Positions 34,269 to 43,069 of a stretch of DNA of 64,000 bases are shown here, piece after piece (within the stretch, counting starts at the first letter, position 1; the number at the start of each line of letters is the position of its first letter). The notes under the pieces are model-generated. The model worked only from the letters and a program-made list of their open reading frames with translations. It was not told the DNA's origin and did not search any database. This stretch comes from Dyella flagellata (GTDB lineage: Bacteria; Pseudomonadota; Gammaproteobacteria; Xanthomonadales; Rhodanobacteraceae). The translations under genes were made by a program, and so were the position numbers. The stretch lies in contig NZ_BSOA01000034.1 of assembly GCF_030160275.1 (NCBI RefSeq), forward strand, positions 1-64,000, given 5' to 3'.

Positions 34269-35141
34269 TTATTTCACGCGCAGCGTGACCTTGCACTTGA
34301 CGCCCGCGGGCAATTCAAGTTTTGGATTGGGCAAATCCATGAAGACCACGAAGGTGCCGCTGGCTGCGTCGACAATGCGATCGACACTGCTGACCTTGGC
34401 AGCGTACGGCGTGCCAGGCTCAATTTCGGAGACGACCGAAGCGGCCATGCCGAGGTGAGTCGTGCCGAAGGCGCGTAGGGGCAGCACTGCCCTGACGCGC
34501 AGCGGATTCAATTGCGCGACTTTCAGTACAGCGTGTTTGGTGGCGCCTGGTTCGACGATTTCGCCGGGCCACATCATCTGGTCCACCACCACACCGTCGA
34601 ACGGGCTGCGGATGGTGCGCAGATTGAGCTGACTCATTTCATGCAGGTAATCGAGTCGCGCGACTTCGCGGTTTTCCTTGGCTTCGGTGAGTTCGGCTTG
34701 TGCCTGCCTCAGTTCCGACTCGGCGTCGTCGCTGTCTTGCTTGGCCATCAGTTGCGCTTGCGCCAGGTCGTGGCGGCGCTCGAATTTGCGTTGCGAGAAT
34801 TCGATCTTGCTTTGCGCAAGCTCGGTAGGGCCGTTCAACTGGGATTTGTAGTGGGCAAGCTCGGCCGCGGTCTGTTCGACGTGCGACTCCAGATTCGCCA
34901 ACACTTCATTGCGCGTGATCTTGTCACCGCGCTTGACCATGACATGTTCAAGCAGTCCGCCGACCGGTGTGCCAAGCTCCACCGTTTGCGCGGGCTCGAT
35001 CAGGCAGTCATACGAATCTGTTGCGTTCGACCACGCAGGAGCTATCGCGAACAAGCTCCCCCAAACGGCTGCGGCAATGGACCTCCGCAGCCCGCCTGGC
35101 TTCCTGTGCCGTGCACAGGCCAACCCAAAACCGGGTTCCAC
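34269..35141 (-). CDS. HlyD/RND-type periplasmic adaptor protein
   Basis: 290 residues from a GTG start, with GGAG about 9 nt upstream. An N-terminal hydrophobic signal (about residues 21-38) is followed by a lipoyl-like half (GTPVGGLLEHVMVKRGDKI), a long alpha-helical hairpin rich in Glu, Gln and Ala (about 85-175), the second lipoyl half (IRSPFDGVVVDQMMWPGEIV) and a beta-barrel region. This is the membrane-fusion-protein order: such adaptors bridge inner-membrane machinery to a TolC channel. The gene lies 123 bp before the giant gene on the same strand, and is separated from the secA-like gene by a terminator and a 483-bp gap, so adaptor and giant protein probably form their own transcription unit. 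It is the third HlyD-like protein in the locus. Confidence 0.85.
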   Translation of the reverse strand: MEPGFGLACARHRKPGGLRRSIAAAVWGSLFAIAPAWSNATDSYDCLIEPAQTVELGTPVGGLLEHVMVKRGDKITRNEVLANLESHVEQTAAELAHYKSQLNGPTELAQSKIEFSQRKFERRHDLAQAQLMAKQDSDDAESELRQAQAELTEAKENREVARLDYLHEMSQLNLRTIRSPFDGVVVDQMMWPGEIVEPGATKHAVLKVAQLNPLRVRAVLPLRAFGTTHLGMAASVVSEIEPGTPYAAKVSSVDRIVDAASGTFVVFMDLPNPKLELPAGVKCKVTLRVK

Positions 35142-35290
35142 AACCGCCTATCTCCGTGTGTATTGCAGCCATGAGCATCGAACCACTCGACACCCCCTGT
35201 CATGACCCGCGTAAATTACCGTGCGATTGTGTGAACAGCAACAAAGAATTGCGTTGCAGTTTTATGATTGGTATTGCAGGGGTTGTTTTT

Positions 35291-35541
35291 GCAAGCTTGC
35301 TGCAAGTATCAGTTCACCCGGTTTGCTCAATGGCGTAGTCACTTGCTATTGGCCCATATAAAACGAAAGGCAAGCCGCAACGATTTTTAAGACGGATGGG
35401 CGAAATAAAACCCTACCTTGCAGCGTAGGGTTTCCGATCGAATGGCGCGAGCGCGTTTTTCCGCAACCAAGCAACGCAAGCTTGCCGCAAGGTACGTGTT
35501 TAGGCGGGGTTCGCCGTTTGAGGTGCCAAGCATGCGGCAAG
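35291..35541. promoter_or_regulatory. Three copies of a 16-nt element upstream of the adaptor/giant-protein unit
   Basis: GCAAGCTTGCTGCAAG at 35291-35306, GCAAGCTTGCCGCAAG at 35476-35491 and a weaker copy, CCAAGCATGCGGCAAG, at 35526-35541. The first two differ at one position; the third matches at 13 of 16. Each good copy contains the 10-bp palindrome GCAAGCTTGC, and on the minus strand CTTGC-N-GCAAG. Spacing is about 185 and 50 bp. Candidate operator sites for the divergent gap; no regulator gene is next door. The rest of the 483-bp gap shows no convincing gene. Confidence 0.45.
35401..35433 (-). terminator. Rho-independent terminator after the secA-like gene
   Basis: A perfect 9-bp stem (AAACCCTAC / GTAGGGTTT, arms 35408-35416 and 35425-35433) with an 8-nt loop. 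On the minus strand the stem is followed by TTTTATTT-like sequence, as expected for a terminator of the tolC-to-secA-like operon, whose last stop is at 35625. Confidence 0.7.
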
Positions 35542-35624
35542 TAGCTGGAATGCAGCCAGGATTGTTTTCGGGGTCGATTGTTTTACTCGATATAAGTCAA
35601 ATAAACCGGATCAGGGGCTGATCG

Positions 35625-37613
35625 TTACTTTCTGGTCTTGCCCACGAATCCCAGTGCTCGCCGCCATTGCTCGTCACGCCGCATCGTATCGAGCCGCTGC
35701 TTGCGGTAATGACGCTCGGCGCGGTTTTGGATCCATGCCACGATCCGGCGCAAGTTGCGTTGTTGCTTGCCGGCCAATGCGCGTAAAAGCCAGCGCAGGG
35801 CTACGGGTGCGAAACGGCGGAACAGTTCGTCATCGATGTTGACGATGGCTTCGGTGGTGCCCGGATCGCCTTGTCGCGCGCAGCGGCCGAACAACTGGCG
35901 ATCCACGCGCGCCGATTCGTGGAACTCGGTGAGGATGACATGCAGTCCACCGGCTTCGCGCACGGCGTCGGCGAGTTTGATGTCAGTGCCTCGGCCGGCC
36001 ATGTTGGTGGCGACCATGATGCGGCCGGCTTGGCCGGCCTGCGCCACCGTTTCCGCTTCGGTTTGGTCCTGGCGTGCGTTGAGGACGGTATGCGCAACTT
36101 CGTTGCGTATCAGTTCGGCGCTCAATCGTTCGGAAGCCTCCACCGAACGCGTGCCGATCAGTACGGCGCGGCCCTGGGCTGCCATCGCGGCGGCGCGATG
36201 GGCGACGTCGATCCAGCGCTGTTCGTCGTGCCGACACAAGTGGTCGGCCAGGGGCTTGCGCTTGCTGGGTCGGTGGGTGGGGATGCGCGTAACCGACAGA
36301 TCGTAGCTACGTTTGATTTCCTTGGCGACTTCCTGGGCGGTACCGGTCATGCCGCATAAGTGCAGGTAGCGTCCGAAGAAACGCTGATAGGTGATTTGCG
36401 CGAGCGTGCGGCGCTGGCCGGTGATCTGGCAGCCTTCCTTGGATTCGATCATCTGGTGCAGGCCGCGCTCCCAGGTACGGTCGGGCATCACTCGGCCGGT
36501 GGATTCGTCGACGATCTGCACCTTGTCTTCGGCCAGGATGTAGTGTTGGTCGCGCTGGAAGCAATTCACCGCCGATAGCGCTTTCTGCGCGAATTCGTCG
36601 CGCCATAGTGCGGAGCGCCACAAGCCTCCGTGTTCGCTGGTAAGTTCGCGGACGCGTTGCTTGCCGGCTGCCGTCAGCCAGATGTCGCGATGCGCGCCGA
36701 GTTCGAAATCCGCCCCGCGTTGGAGTGTGCGCGCCAGTTCGATCGCTTGCGTATAGATGGCCGGCTCCAGGTCATCGGGCAGCGTCTCGGAAATGATCAG
36801 CGGTGTGCTGGCTTCATCGATCAGCACGCTGTCGGCTTCATCGATGATCGCGATATGCAGGCCGCGCAGGATGGGCGCTTCGGCGTGGCGGCCGCCGGCC
36901 AGCTCGCGCAATTGCTGGTGGGTGCGCGAGGCTTCACCGAGCGCGATGCAGTCCTTCAGGTAGTCGAAGGTGAGTTCTTTGTTGGAAACATAGGCGATAT
37001 TGCAGGCATAGGCGTCGCGCCGCTTGGCGATGTCCATGTCCTGCAGTACTACGCCGACGCTGAGATCAAGGAAGGCGAACAGTGGCGCGTTGTGTTCGGC
37101 ATCGCGTTCGGCCAGGTAGTCGTTGACGGTGACGACGTGGACCGCGGCACCAGTGATGGCGGCGGTGACGGCGGCCAGGGTGGCGGCGAGGGTCTTGCCC
37201 TCGCCGGTGGCCATTTCCGCAAGACGGCCTTGCATCAGCGCCCGGCCGGCCAACAGCTGCACATCGTGGTGGCGCATGCCCAGCGTGCGGCGCGAAGCTT
37301 CGCGGATTTGCGCGAAGGCTAGTGCGAGCAGCGGATCGGTGAAACCGTGGCGATGCATCTGCTGCGCTATGTGGTGAAGCCGTTCGCGCAGTGTGCTGTC
37401 GCTGGATGCATGCGCCTCGGCTTCGCAGGCATTGGCCGCTTCCAGGAATGCGCCTGTGCGATCGATGCGCGGTAGCTGATCAAGCCATGCGCGCAGGTGG
37501 TCCTCCCAGACGGATCGCTTGGGATCGAGGCGTTCCAGATAGGGGCCGTCACCAACTTGAACGTCGCGGCCCGCGAGTAGGGCGCGAACGTCGGATACGC
37601 GCTGGCTAGACAT
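35625..37613 (-). CDS. SecA-like (SecA2-type) preprotein translocase ATPase, short form
   Basis: 662 residues, against about 850-900 for housekeeping SecA. Walker A GEGKT at 137-141, DEAD box at 258-261 inside IIDEADSVLIDEASTPLII, GMTGTA at 421-426, and motif VI as GRCARQGDPG (the usual form is GRAGRQGDPG). The preprotein cross-linking region is present (TVNDYLAERD, YVSNKELTFDYL). The helical scaffold/wing part is shortened and the C-terminal zinc-finger tail is absent; the protein ends in an Arg/Lys-rich helix. It is therefore a specialised accessory SecA rather than the essential one. ATG 37613 lies inside the end of the M50 gene (8-bp overlap), so the two are translationally coupled. The likely role is cytoplasmic energising or delivery of the giant LEPR-XLL protein; this is inference from context. 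Confidence 0.85.
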   Translation of the reverse strand: MSSQRVSDVRALLAGRDVQVGDGPYLERLDPKRSVWEDHLRAWLDQLPRIDRTGAFLEAANACEAEAHASSDSTLRERLHHIAQQMHRHGFTDPLLALAFAQIREASRRTLGMRHHDVQLLAGRALMQGRLAEMATGEGKTLAATLAAVTAAITGAAVHVVTVNDYLAERDAEHNAPLFAFLDLSVGVVLQDMDIAKRRDAYACNIAYVSNKELTFDYLKDCIALGEASRTHQQLRELAGGRHAEAPILRGLHIAIIDEADSVLIDEASTPLIISETLPDDLEPAIYTQAIELARTLQRGADFELGAHRDIWLTAAGKQRVRELTSEHGGLWRSALWRDEFAQKALSAVNCFQRDQHYILAEDKVQIVDESTGRVMPDRTWERGLHQMIESKEGCQITGQRRTLAQITYQRFFGRYLHLCGMTGTAQEVAKEIKRSYDLSVTRIPTHRPSKRKPLADHLCRHDEQRWIDVAHRAAAMAAQGRAVLIGTRSVEASERLSAELIRNEVAHTVLNARQDQTEAETVAQAGQAGRIMVATNMAGRGTDIKLADAVREAGGLHVILTEFHESARVDRQLFGRCARQGDPGTTEAIVNIDDELFRRFAPVALRWLLRALAGKQQRNLRRIVAWIQNRAERHYRKQRLDTMRRDEQWRRALGFVGKTRK

Positions 37614-39750
37614 TGAAATGACTCAGGAACACCTGCCGCAGACGCCGCCATCCTTGCCTGGCCAAGGACTCCGATCCGTGCTCGAAACGTACGTGCACGC
37701 GTTCGCCGAACATCGGCGTTACGCCTTCCGGCAAAGCGAGATCCACGATGAATACGCGTCGCAGGGTCTTCAGGCCATTCGGATCGTTGGGCTGCGTGGG
37801 CACCGTGCCGCCTGCATTGAGGCCCAGCGCCGCGGTAGGCAGCTCTTCGACGCCGCCAGGAAAACTGCGCACGACGTGCGAGGAGTAAACCTGGCCCAGC
37901 GAATCGCTGAGCCGCAAGCGCACGCCGGTAAGACGCTCATGCACCAGGTCGATATCGTCCTGTTGCACCACCACGCGTACGATCAAGGCCTGGCGGTCGA
38001 GTACGTAGCCCAGTAGGTCGCCTTTCTTGAAATAGCGCCCCGGCATGTCTTGCGGCGTGGCGGCCATCAGGCGGCCAAGGCTGGCTGCGCTGCCCACTAG
38101 TCGCTTGGTGCGTTGCTCGGTGCGGTCCAGCACTTCGCGGGCTTCCTGCAGTTGGCGGCCGGATACGGAGGCCTTGACCGGATCGGTGAATTGATCCGCG
38201 TCGTAGTGGGCTTGCGCTTGCGCGTATTTGGCGCGATTGACCGCCAGGTCCGCTTGCAGTTGCCGGTTGCTCAGAAGATAGACGGGCTGCCCGGCATGCA
38301 CGGATTGCCCTGGCGCTACCAGCCAGTTGGCAAAGAAGCCGTTCTCGCCGGCGTGCAGCATGGATTGATCGGGCAGCCACACTACGCCAAGCGCGGGTGT
38401 ATACAGTGGCACCGGCACGCAAAGCAGCAGTGCTAACAGCGAACCAATCGCCAAGGCGGTACGGCGCATCGCGCGGCTGCGGCAGTGCTGCAGTGACGCG
38501 GCGCTGTTGAGATGTTGCCAGCCTTTGCGCAACGGCATGCCGATCAGGCTGAAAGCGCTCCAGCAGGCCATCGCCACGCCGAACACAAAGAATTTTCCGG
38601 CGACCAGGAAAATCACCGAGACGGTGACGAAAGTGCGGTAAACCCAGGCCAGCGGAGTGTAGATGAACAGCCAGCATTGTTCTGCGCGAGTTTCGTCCGG
38701 TTTGACGGCATCGCTGGAGCTGAAGGCGTAGCGGTCCAGCAGATAGGCCCACCAGGCCTGGCCGCGTTGCGCCAGGTTGGGAATTTCGATCAGGTCGCTG
38801 AGGATGTAGTAGCCGTCGTAGCGCAGCAGCGGATTGCCGTTGACCAGCAAGGTGGAAACGCCGCCGATGATCATCACGTTGTAGGCAAGGGCGCGCACCA
38901 CGCCCTCTTCGGCAAGCAGCCACACGTAGAGCGCCAGCGAAGCCAGGAACACTTCCACCAGGATGCCCGCGGCGGCGACCAGGGCGCGATGGTACTTGGA
39001 TGGAAAGGCGGCCGAGGACGACGCCTCGACATAGGGCACCGGCGCGAAGATCAGGAACATCAGCCCTAGTTCGCGCACGCTGCCGCCCCAGCGCTTCACA
39101 GCGAAGCCGTGCCCCAATTCGTGCAACAGCTTCACCACCGGATAGACCGCAAGCATCTCCAGCAGGTTGCTGGACGACAGCACGCGGTCGGAGAGATTGT
39201 GCGTGAGTTCGGTCCAATGCTGGGCGGCGAGCAGCATCGCCGGCAGCACCGCAGCCAGCCAGAGCAGGGCGCCGATCGGACCAAAGCACCAGCGTAAATA
39301 GGGGCTGAGCGCGCTGAGTAGGCGGTCGGGATTGAGCAAGGGCAGTTTCAGGCTCATCGGATTGAGTAGCCATTGCTTGATGGTGTCCCAGCGCTTGCGG
39401 CGATAGCGATCCAGGGATTCGGCCGAATCGGGCGCGACGTCGGTTTGCAATAGGTCGGCGGCGTGCAGCTGGGTGAGCAGGTCCACCACTTCCGGTTGCG
39501 TGCAGGCGTCGCGGGATTCGGAGGCGTTGGCGCGTTCCCACAGCGTTTGTACCGTGGTACGGCCGTCCATGCCGGCGAGCAGCGCATAAGCGGCGGTGGT
39601 GAGGCGGTAGACGCGGCCGCCGGTTTGATCCTGCACAACGTACCAGGGCCGGCCGCGGAAGATCACGCGTTGCACGGCGGCGTAAGGCATCAGGCGTGGC
39701 CTGAGTGCGGCTACGCTGTGCCAGGAAGGGCTGAAAGGCGAGCGAGCCAC
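37606..39750 (-). CDS. PqqD-like / M50 site-2-protease-like membrane protein with HlyD-like C-terminus
   Basis: 714 residues, GTG start 1 nt after the stop of the GAF-HlyD gene. Residues about 25-110 resemble a PqqD-type winged helix (RVYRLTTAAYALLAGMDG). Several membrane helices follow; HELGH at 210-214 and NPLLRYDGYY (Asp312) are the two zinc-site motifs of the M50/S2P family. After the last membrane segments (about 440-465) come a lipoyl-like region, a coiled coil and a GERVHVRFEHG barrel strand, as in HlyD adaptors. Similar fusions are usually labelled peptide zinc metalloprotease and sit near exporters. It could process the cargo, hold it at the membrane, or serve structurally; zinc ligands look intact, so protease activity is possible. 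Confidence 0.8.
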   Translation of the reverse strand: MARSPFSPSWHSVAALRPRLMPYAAVQRVIFRGRPWYVVQDQTGGRVYRLTTAAYALLAGMDGRTTVQTLWERANASESRDACTQPEVVDLLTQLHAADLLQTDVAPDSAESLDRYRRKRWDTIKQWLLNPMSLKLPLLNPDRLLSALSPYLRWCFGPIGALLWLAAVLPAMLLAAQHWTELTHNLSDRVLSSSNLLEMLAVYPVVKLLHELGHGFAVKRWGGSVRELGLMFLIFAPVPYVEASSSAAFPSKYHRALVAAAGILVEVFLASLALYVWLLAEEGVVRALAYNVMIIGGVSTLLVNGNPLLRYDGYYILSDLIEIPNLAQRGQAWWAYLLDRYAFSSSDAVKPDETRAEQCWLFIYTPLAWVYRTFVTVSVIFLVAGKFFVFGVAMACWSAFSLIGMPLRKGWQHLNSAASLQHCRSRAMRRTALAIGSLLALLLCVPVPLYTPALGVVWLPDQSMLHAGENGFFANWLVAPGQSVHAGQPVYLLSNRQLQADLAVNRAKYAQAQAHYDADQFTDPVKASVSGRQLQEAREVLDRTEQRTKRLVGSAASLGRLMAATPQDMPGRYFKKGDLLGYVLDRQALIVRVVVQQDDIDLVHERLTGVRLRLSDSLGQVYSSHVVRSFPGGVEELPTAALGLNAGGTVPTQPNDPNGLKTLRRVFIVDLALPEGVTPMFGERVHVRFEHGSESLARQGWRRLRQVFLSHFNV

Positions 39751-39751
39751 C

Positions 39752-41551
39752 TCACAACCCCCAATTCCACAGGCTCAAGCGCAGCCAGTCGAACAGGCTG
39801 TGCAGCAGCACCCATCCCAGTTTGCGTCGCCCGACGCTGACCTTGCCCACTCCTTCCATGCCCGGCAAGAGCAGCGAGGACTCGCGCTGCAATTGCGCTT
39901 CCACGCGATATACATTCTTGCCGTCCTGGGCGGTGGCCACTGGCATGATCTTCGCCACGGTGAACGGCATGGGCTGGCCGGCGAGTCCATTCATCACCAG
40001 CTCGCCTTGCTGACCGGTTTGCACGGTGCTGATGTCGCGCTCGTCGATTTGCAAGATCACGCGATAGTTGTGCAAGGGCGCAATCTCGAACAGCTTCTTG
40101 CCTGCTTCCAGCGGCGTACCGATCTGCTGGCTGAGGTCTCCGCTTACCACGACGCCATCGTACGGGGCGCGGATTTTGGTGCGCGCAAGCTTGTCATCCA
40201 GCAGGTCGAGCTGAGCTTGCGCCTCATCGCGTTGCGCGCTCACCACCTGGATCGCCGTGAGGTCGTGTTGTGCCATCGCTTCGCGCAATTTGTTGTCGTA
40301 TTGATCGCGATCGCTGGCCCATTTGGCGCGCTCCACTTGCAGATCGTGATCATCCAGCTGCGCCAACAGCTGGCCTTTGCTGACGATGTCGCCGGCCCGA
40401 ACATAGCTGGCGGCGAGAAAGCCCTCGAACGGAGCGGCGGCGACCCGCTGGATTTCGCCTTCGGTCACCGTTTTGGCGCTGACACGATAGGGGACAGGCA
40501 GGAAAATCAGCACAGCGAGGGCTATCAGCGCGAAAGCGGTGCCGACTTTCCAAAGCAGGTGGCGTGGTCCGACCAAGCCCTGCAAAAAGCTCCCGGCCTC
40601 GTCGCGCAGGCGTTGCAGCGAGTTGCGTTCCGCATCACGCCGTTGCGCGACTACCGGCGCGAACAGCGCGACGAAGGTTTCCAGCCATTTGCGCTCCGCT
40701 TCGCTGAAGGCTTGGTCGTCGCCACGTTCCAGCGTCAGCACGGCCAGGCATTGCGCCTGCTGCGAGATCGGTAGCGAGAGTGCGACACTGGCGCCGGTTC
40801 GCTGCAATAGAGCGGTGTGCGCGCGATAGCTTTCGTGGGATTCGATCGGCTGCGCAAGGTCGCAGGCTTCGCCCATTGCCGCTACATAGGCTTGCACCAA
40901 TGGCGAGGATTTTTCGAACGTCGCCGCTTCGGACAAGGCGGCCAGGCTCACTTTTGCCTCGCGCACCAGGCCGATTGCGACGCGCGTGCAAGCGAAGCGG
41001 CGGCGCAGTTCGTTGCAAAGATCGAACAGGGCCTGCTGAAAGCGCGCGTGCCGCAGGCCGGTGGCGATGACTTCCAGGATACCAAGCGAACGCGTGCTGG
41101 CTTCCACCGCGGCGTCGTACTCGCGCTTGCCCAGCAGATTGGTGAGCCAGGCGCTGCTCCAATGAAGTTCTCGCAGTAGCGCGGGCAGGGCAACGTCGGC
41201 CAGGCGTGTTTCAACCACCACGGCACCGGTGATGCGTTCGTGCACGGCGATCGGCGCGGCGATGTGTTGATGATCGGCCGGGTCTTTGCTCGGCTGCACG
41301 ATGATGCGCCGCTCACCAAGCGAGCGTTGCACGGCATCGCCCATGCGTGCCATGTCGGTGTTCGCTTCGGGCCACACGGCGATCGGCACGAAGTTCCTGC
41401 CGTCGCTGGACTCCACCAGGATGGCCGCTTGCGTGATGGTGGGAAATTTCTCGCGCAGCAGCGCCAGCCAGGCATCACAGAAGGCGGCCGAGGTGCGCGC
41501 GGTGACGAAGCGTTCCCACGGACCCAAGTTTTCGGCGGGCAGGGCGCTCAT
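39752..41551 (-). CDS. GAF-domain / HlyD-type membrane adaptor fusion
   Basis: 599 residues. The N-terminal half (about 1-320) carries two GAF-like sensory folds (for example TITQAAILVESSDGRNFVPI and later RFACTRVAIGLVREAKVSLA). One membrane helix follows at about 335-355 (WKVGTAFALIALAVLIFLPV), then a periplasmic HlyD-like part: GFLAASYVRAGDIVSKGQLL, a coiled coil, TKIRAPYDGVVVSGDLSQQI and a barrel. The topology suggests a cytoplasmic sensor coupled directly to a periplasmic adaptor, so the exporter could be gated by a small ligand. The start ATG overlaps the tolC-like stop by 4 bp (ATGA), and the next gene begins directly after its stop. The GAF ligand is unknown. Confidence 0.8.
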   Translation of the reverse strand: MSALPAENLGPWERFVTARTSAAFCDAWLALLREKFPTITQAAILVESSDGRNFVPIAVWPEANTDMARMGDAVQRSLGERRIIVQPSKDPADHQHIAAPIAVHERITGAVVVETRLADVALPALLRELHWSSAWLTNLLGKREYDAAVEASTRSLGILEVIATGLRHARFQQALFDLCNELRRRFACTRVAIGLVREAKVSLAALSEAATFEKSSPLVQAYVAAMGEACDLAQPIESHESYRAHTALLQRTGASVALSLPISQQAQCLAVLTLERGDDQAFSEAERKWLETFVALFAPVVAQRRDAERNSLQRLRDEAGSFLQGLVGPRHLLWKVGTAFALIALAVLIFLPVPYRVSAKTVTEGEIQRVAAAPFEGFLAASYVRAGDIVSKGQLLAQLDDHDLQVERAKWASDRDQYDNKLREAMAQHDLTAIQVVSAQRDEAQAQLDLLDDKLARTKIRAPYDGVVVSGDLSQQIGTPLEAGKKLFEIAPLHNYRVILQIDERDISTVQTGQQGELVMNGLAGQPMPFTVAKIMPVATAQDGKNVYRVEAQLQRESSLLLPGMEGVGKVSVGRRKLGWVLLHSLFDWLRLSLWNWGL

Positions 41552-42927
41552 CGCAACGCCTCCTGCTTTTGGGAGGTGAAACAGCCGTCCAGTTCGTCGA
41601 CGTCGGTGATGCTCAGTTCGCCCAGGGTGGCCTTCAGCTTGATGAAAGCCGTCAGCTGCTGATAACGGCCTTTGAGCATGTCACGGCGCGCACCGGCCAA
41701 TTGCTGCTGCGCGGTCAATACGTCCGCTTCGGTCTTCAGGCCCTTCGTCGATCCGCGCGTGGCGGCGGCAACGCCGGTTTCGGCCGCGGATATGGCGATG
41801 CGGGCGGCGCGTGCCTTGGCGGCGCCGGCACGCCAGCCGTAAAACGCATCCTTGATGCTCAGTGTCGCCTGCCGGCGTGCCGCGACCATGTCGTCGTAAG
41901 CCTTGTCGCGCATGGCCAGGGCTTCGGCCACCTTGGCCGATTGGGTACCGCCAGAATAAAGCGGTACGTTCACTTGCAGCCCAACCGTCAAGGTACGAAT
42001 GTCGTAACCAGCCTGGCCGGGAAAGTTGCCCACCGCTTGCGCATTCTTGCCATAGCTTGCCACCAGGTCCAACGTAGGCTGATGGCCGTCATGCTGCTTG
42101 GCGACCTCCTCATCGGCAGCGCTGATCGCGCGTGCGGCGGCAAGCACGGCAGGGGAGTGCGTATCGACTTGCTCCAGCCATGCATCCAGATCGTCGCCGA
42201 TCAGATCCGGCAGCTCCGCGTCCTGCTTCAAATACGGTTGCTGCAGGTCGTCGGCCGGCCCGACCCATTGCTCCACCGCGGCCAGCTTGGAGGAGACGTC
42301 CATTTCGGCGGAAGCCTCATCGGCGCTCGCTTCTTCATACTTCGCATGCGCTTCTTCCGCCTGCGGCTCGCCTTGCGCACCCAGCGTGGCTGCGCGTCGT
42401 GCGATTTCCCATTGCGCGCGCAAGGCTTCGCGCTGCGCGGTAGTGAAATTGACCTCGTCGCGCGCCTGCATCAGATCGAACCATGCGCTAGCGAGCTTGA
42501 AATAGAGCTGCTGCTCGGTGTCCTTGAGCTGGTATTCCGCCTGGGCGGTGCCGTCGTGCGCTTCGCGCAACGCCGCGTTATTGGCGGCATGCCACAACGG
42601 CTGAGTCAGGCTCACTTGATCGGTGTCCGCGTGATAGCGATCATGCAGCGTGTTGGGCGAGGAGCCGAGCGTTTCATAGCGGCGCCGGTTGCCGTTGGCC
42701 GTGGCGCTGGCAGTGACTTGCGGCAGCATGGCGCCGAAGGCTTGACGAGCACGTGCCTTGGAAGCGGTTAGATTGGCCTTGGCGGCGAGATAGCCGGGCT
42801 CGCTTTCGCGCGCGATCGCAAACAACTCGCCCAGCGACGTCACCGACGATGTCGCATAAGCGGGCATAGCGAGGAGGGAGGCGATGCAGAGGGCGAGCGC
42901 GCCTGCATTCCTTGCAAAAGGCTTCAT
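41548..42927 (-). CDS. TolC-family outer-membrane channel protein
   Basis: I place the start at ATG 42927 because it gives a clean signal peptide (MKPFARNAGALALCIASLLA, cleavage near AYA-TS); an in-frame ATG at 42960 is possible. The mature protein has the duplicated OEP layout: alternating long amphipathic helices, a GxMLPQVTASA-type motif, and LNVPLYSGG-like strand residues (VNVPLYSGGTQSAKVAEA) in the second repeat. About 459 residues, normal for the family. It should form the outer-membrane duct of the export system whose three HlyD-like adaptors, M50 protein and SecA-like ATPase follow on the same strand with overlapping or abutting ends. Confidence 0.85.
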   Translation of the reverse strand: MKPFARNAGALALCIASLLAMPAYATSSVTSLGELFAIARESEPGYLAAKANLTASKARARQAFGAMLPQVTASATANGNRRRYETLGSSPNTLHDRYHADTDQVSLTQPLWHAANNAALREAHDGTAQAEYQLKDTEQQLYFKLASAWFDLMQARDEVNFTTAQREALRAQWEIARRAATLGAQGEPQAEEAHAKYEEASADEASAEMDVSSKLAAVEQWVGPADDLQQPYLKQDAELPDLIGDDLDAWLEQVDTHSPAVLAAARAISAADEEVAKQHDGHQPTLDLVASYGKNAQAVGNFPGQAGYDIRTLTVGLQVNVPLYSGGTQSAKVAEALAMRDKAYDDMVAARRQATLSIKDAFYGWRAGAAKARAARIAISAAETGVAAATRGSTKGLKTEADVLTAQQQLAGARRDMLKGRYQQLTAFIKLKATLGELSITDVDELDGCFTSQKQEALR

Positions 42928-43069
42928 TACACGTGGATCTTTCCCCTGAATCGTCGCCATTCTACATGGCTCCGGGGGGCTGCCAAGGTTCTTTTTACGG
43001 AAATTTGCGCTATGATGCCCCGCTGGCGTCCCTCGTTCAGGTGGGACGTTTCCAGGCTCAGGGGGAGTT

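Noticed and set aside
35418-35621. Small plus-strand frame in the gap before the secA-like stop
   Set aside because: It crosses the terminator stem and the 16-nt elements and has no family features.
35754-37322. Plus-strand frames opposite the secA-like gene (35755-36306, 36630-37322)
   Set aside because: Shadows of a gene whose ATPase motifs are clear on the minus strand.
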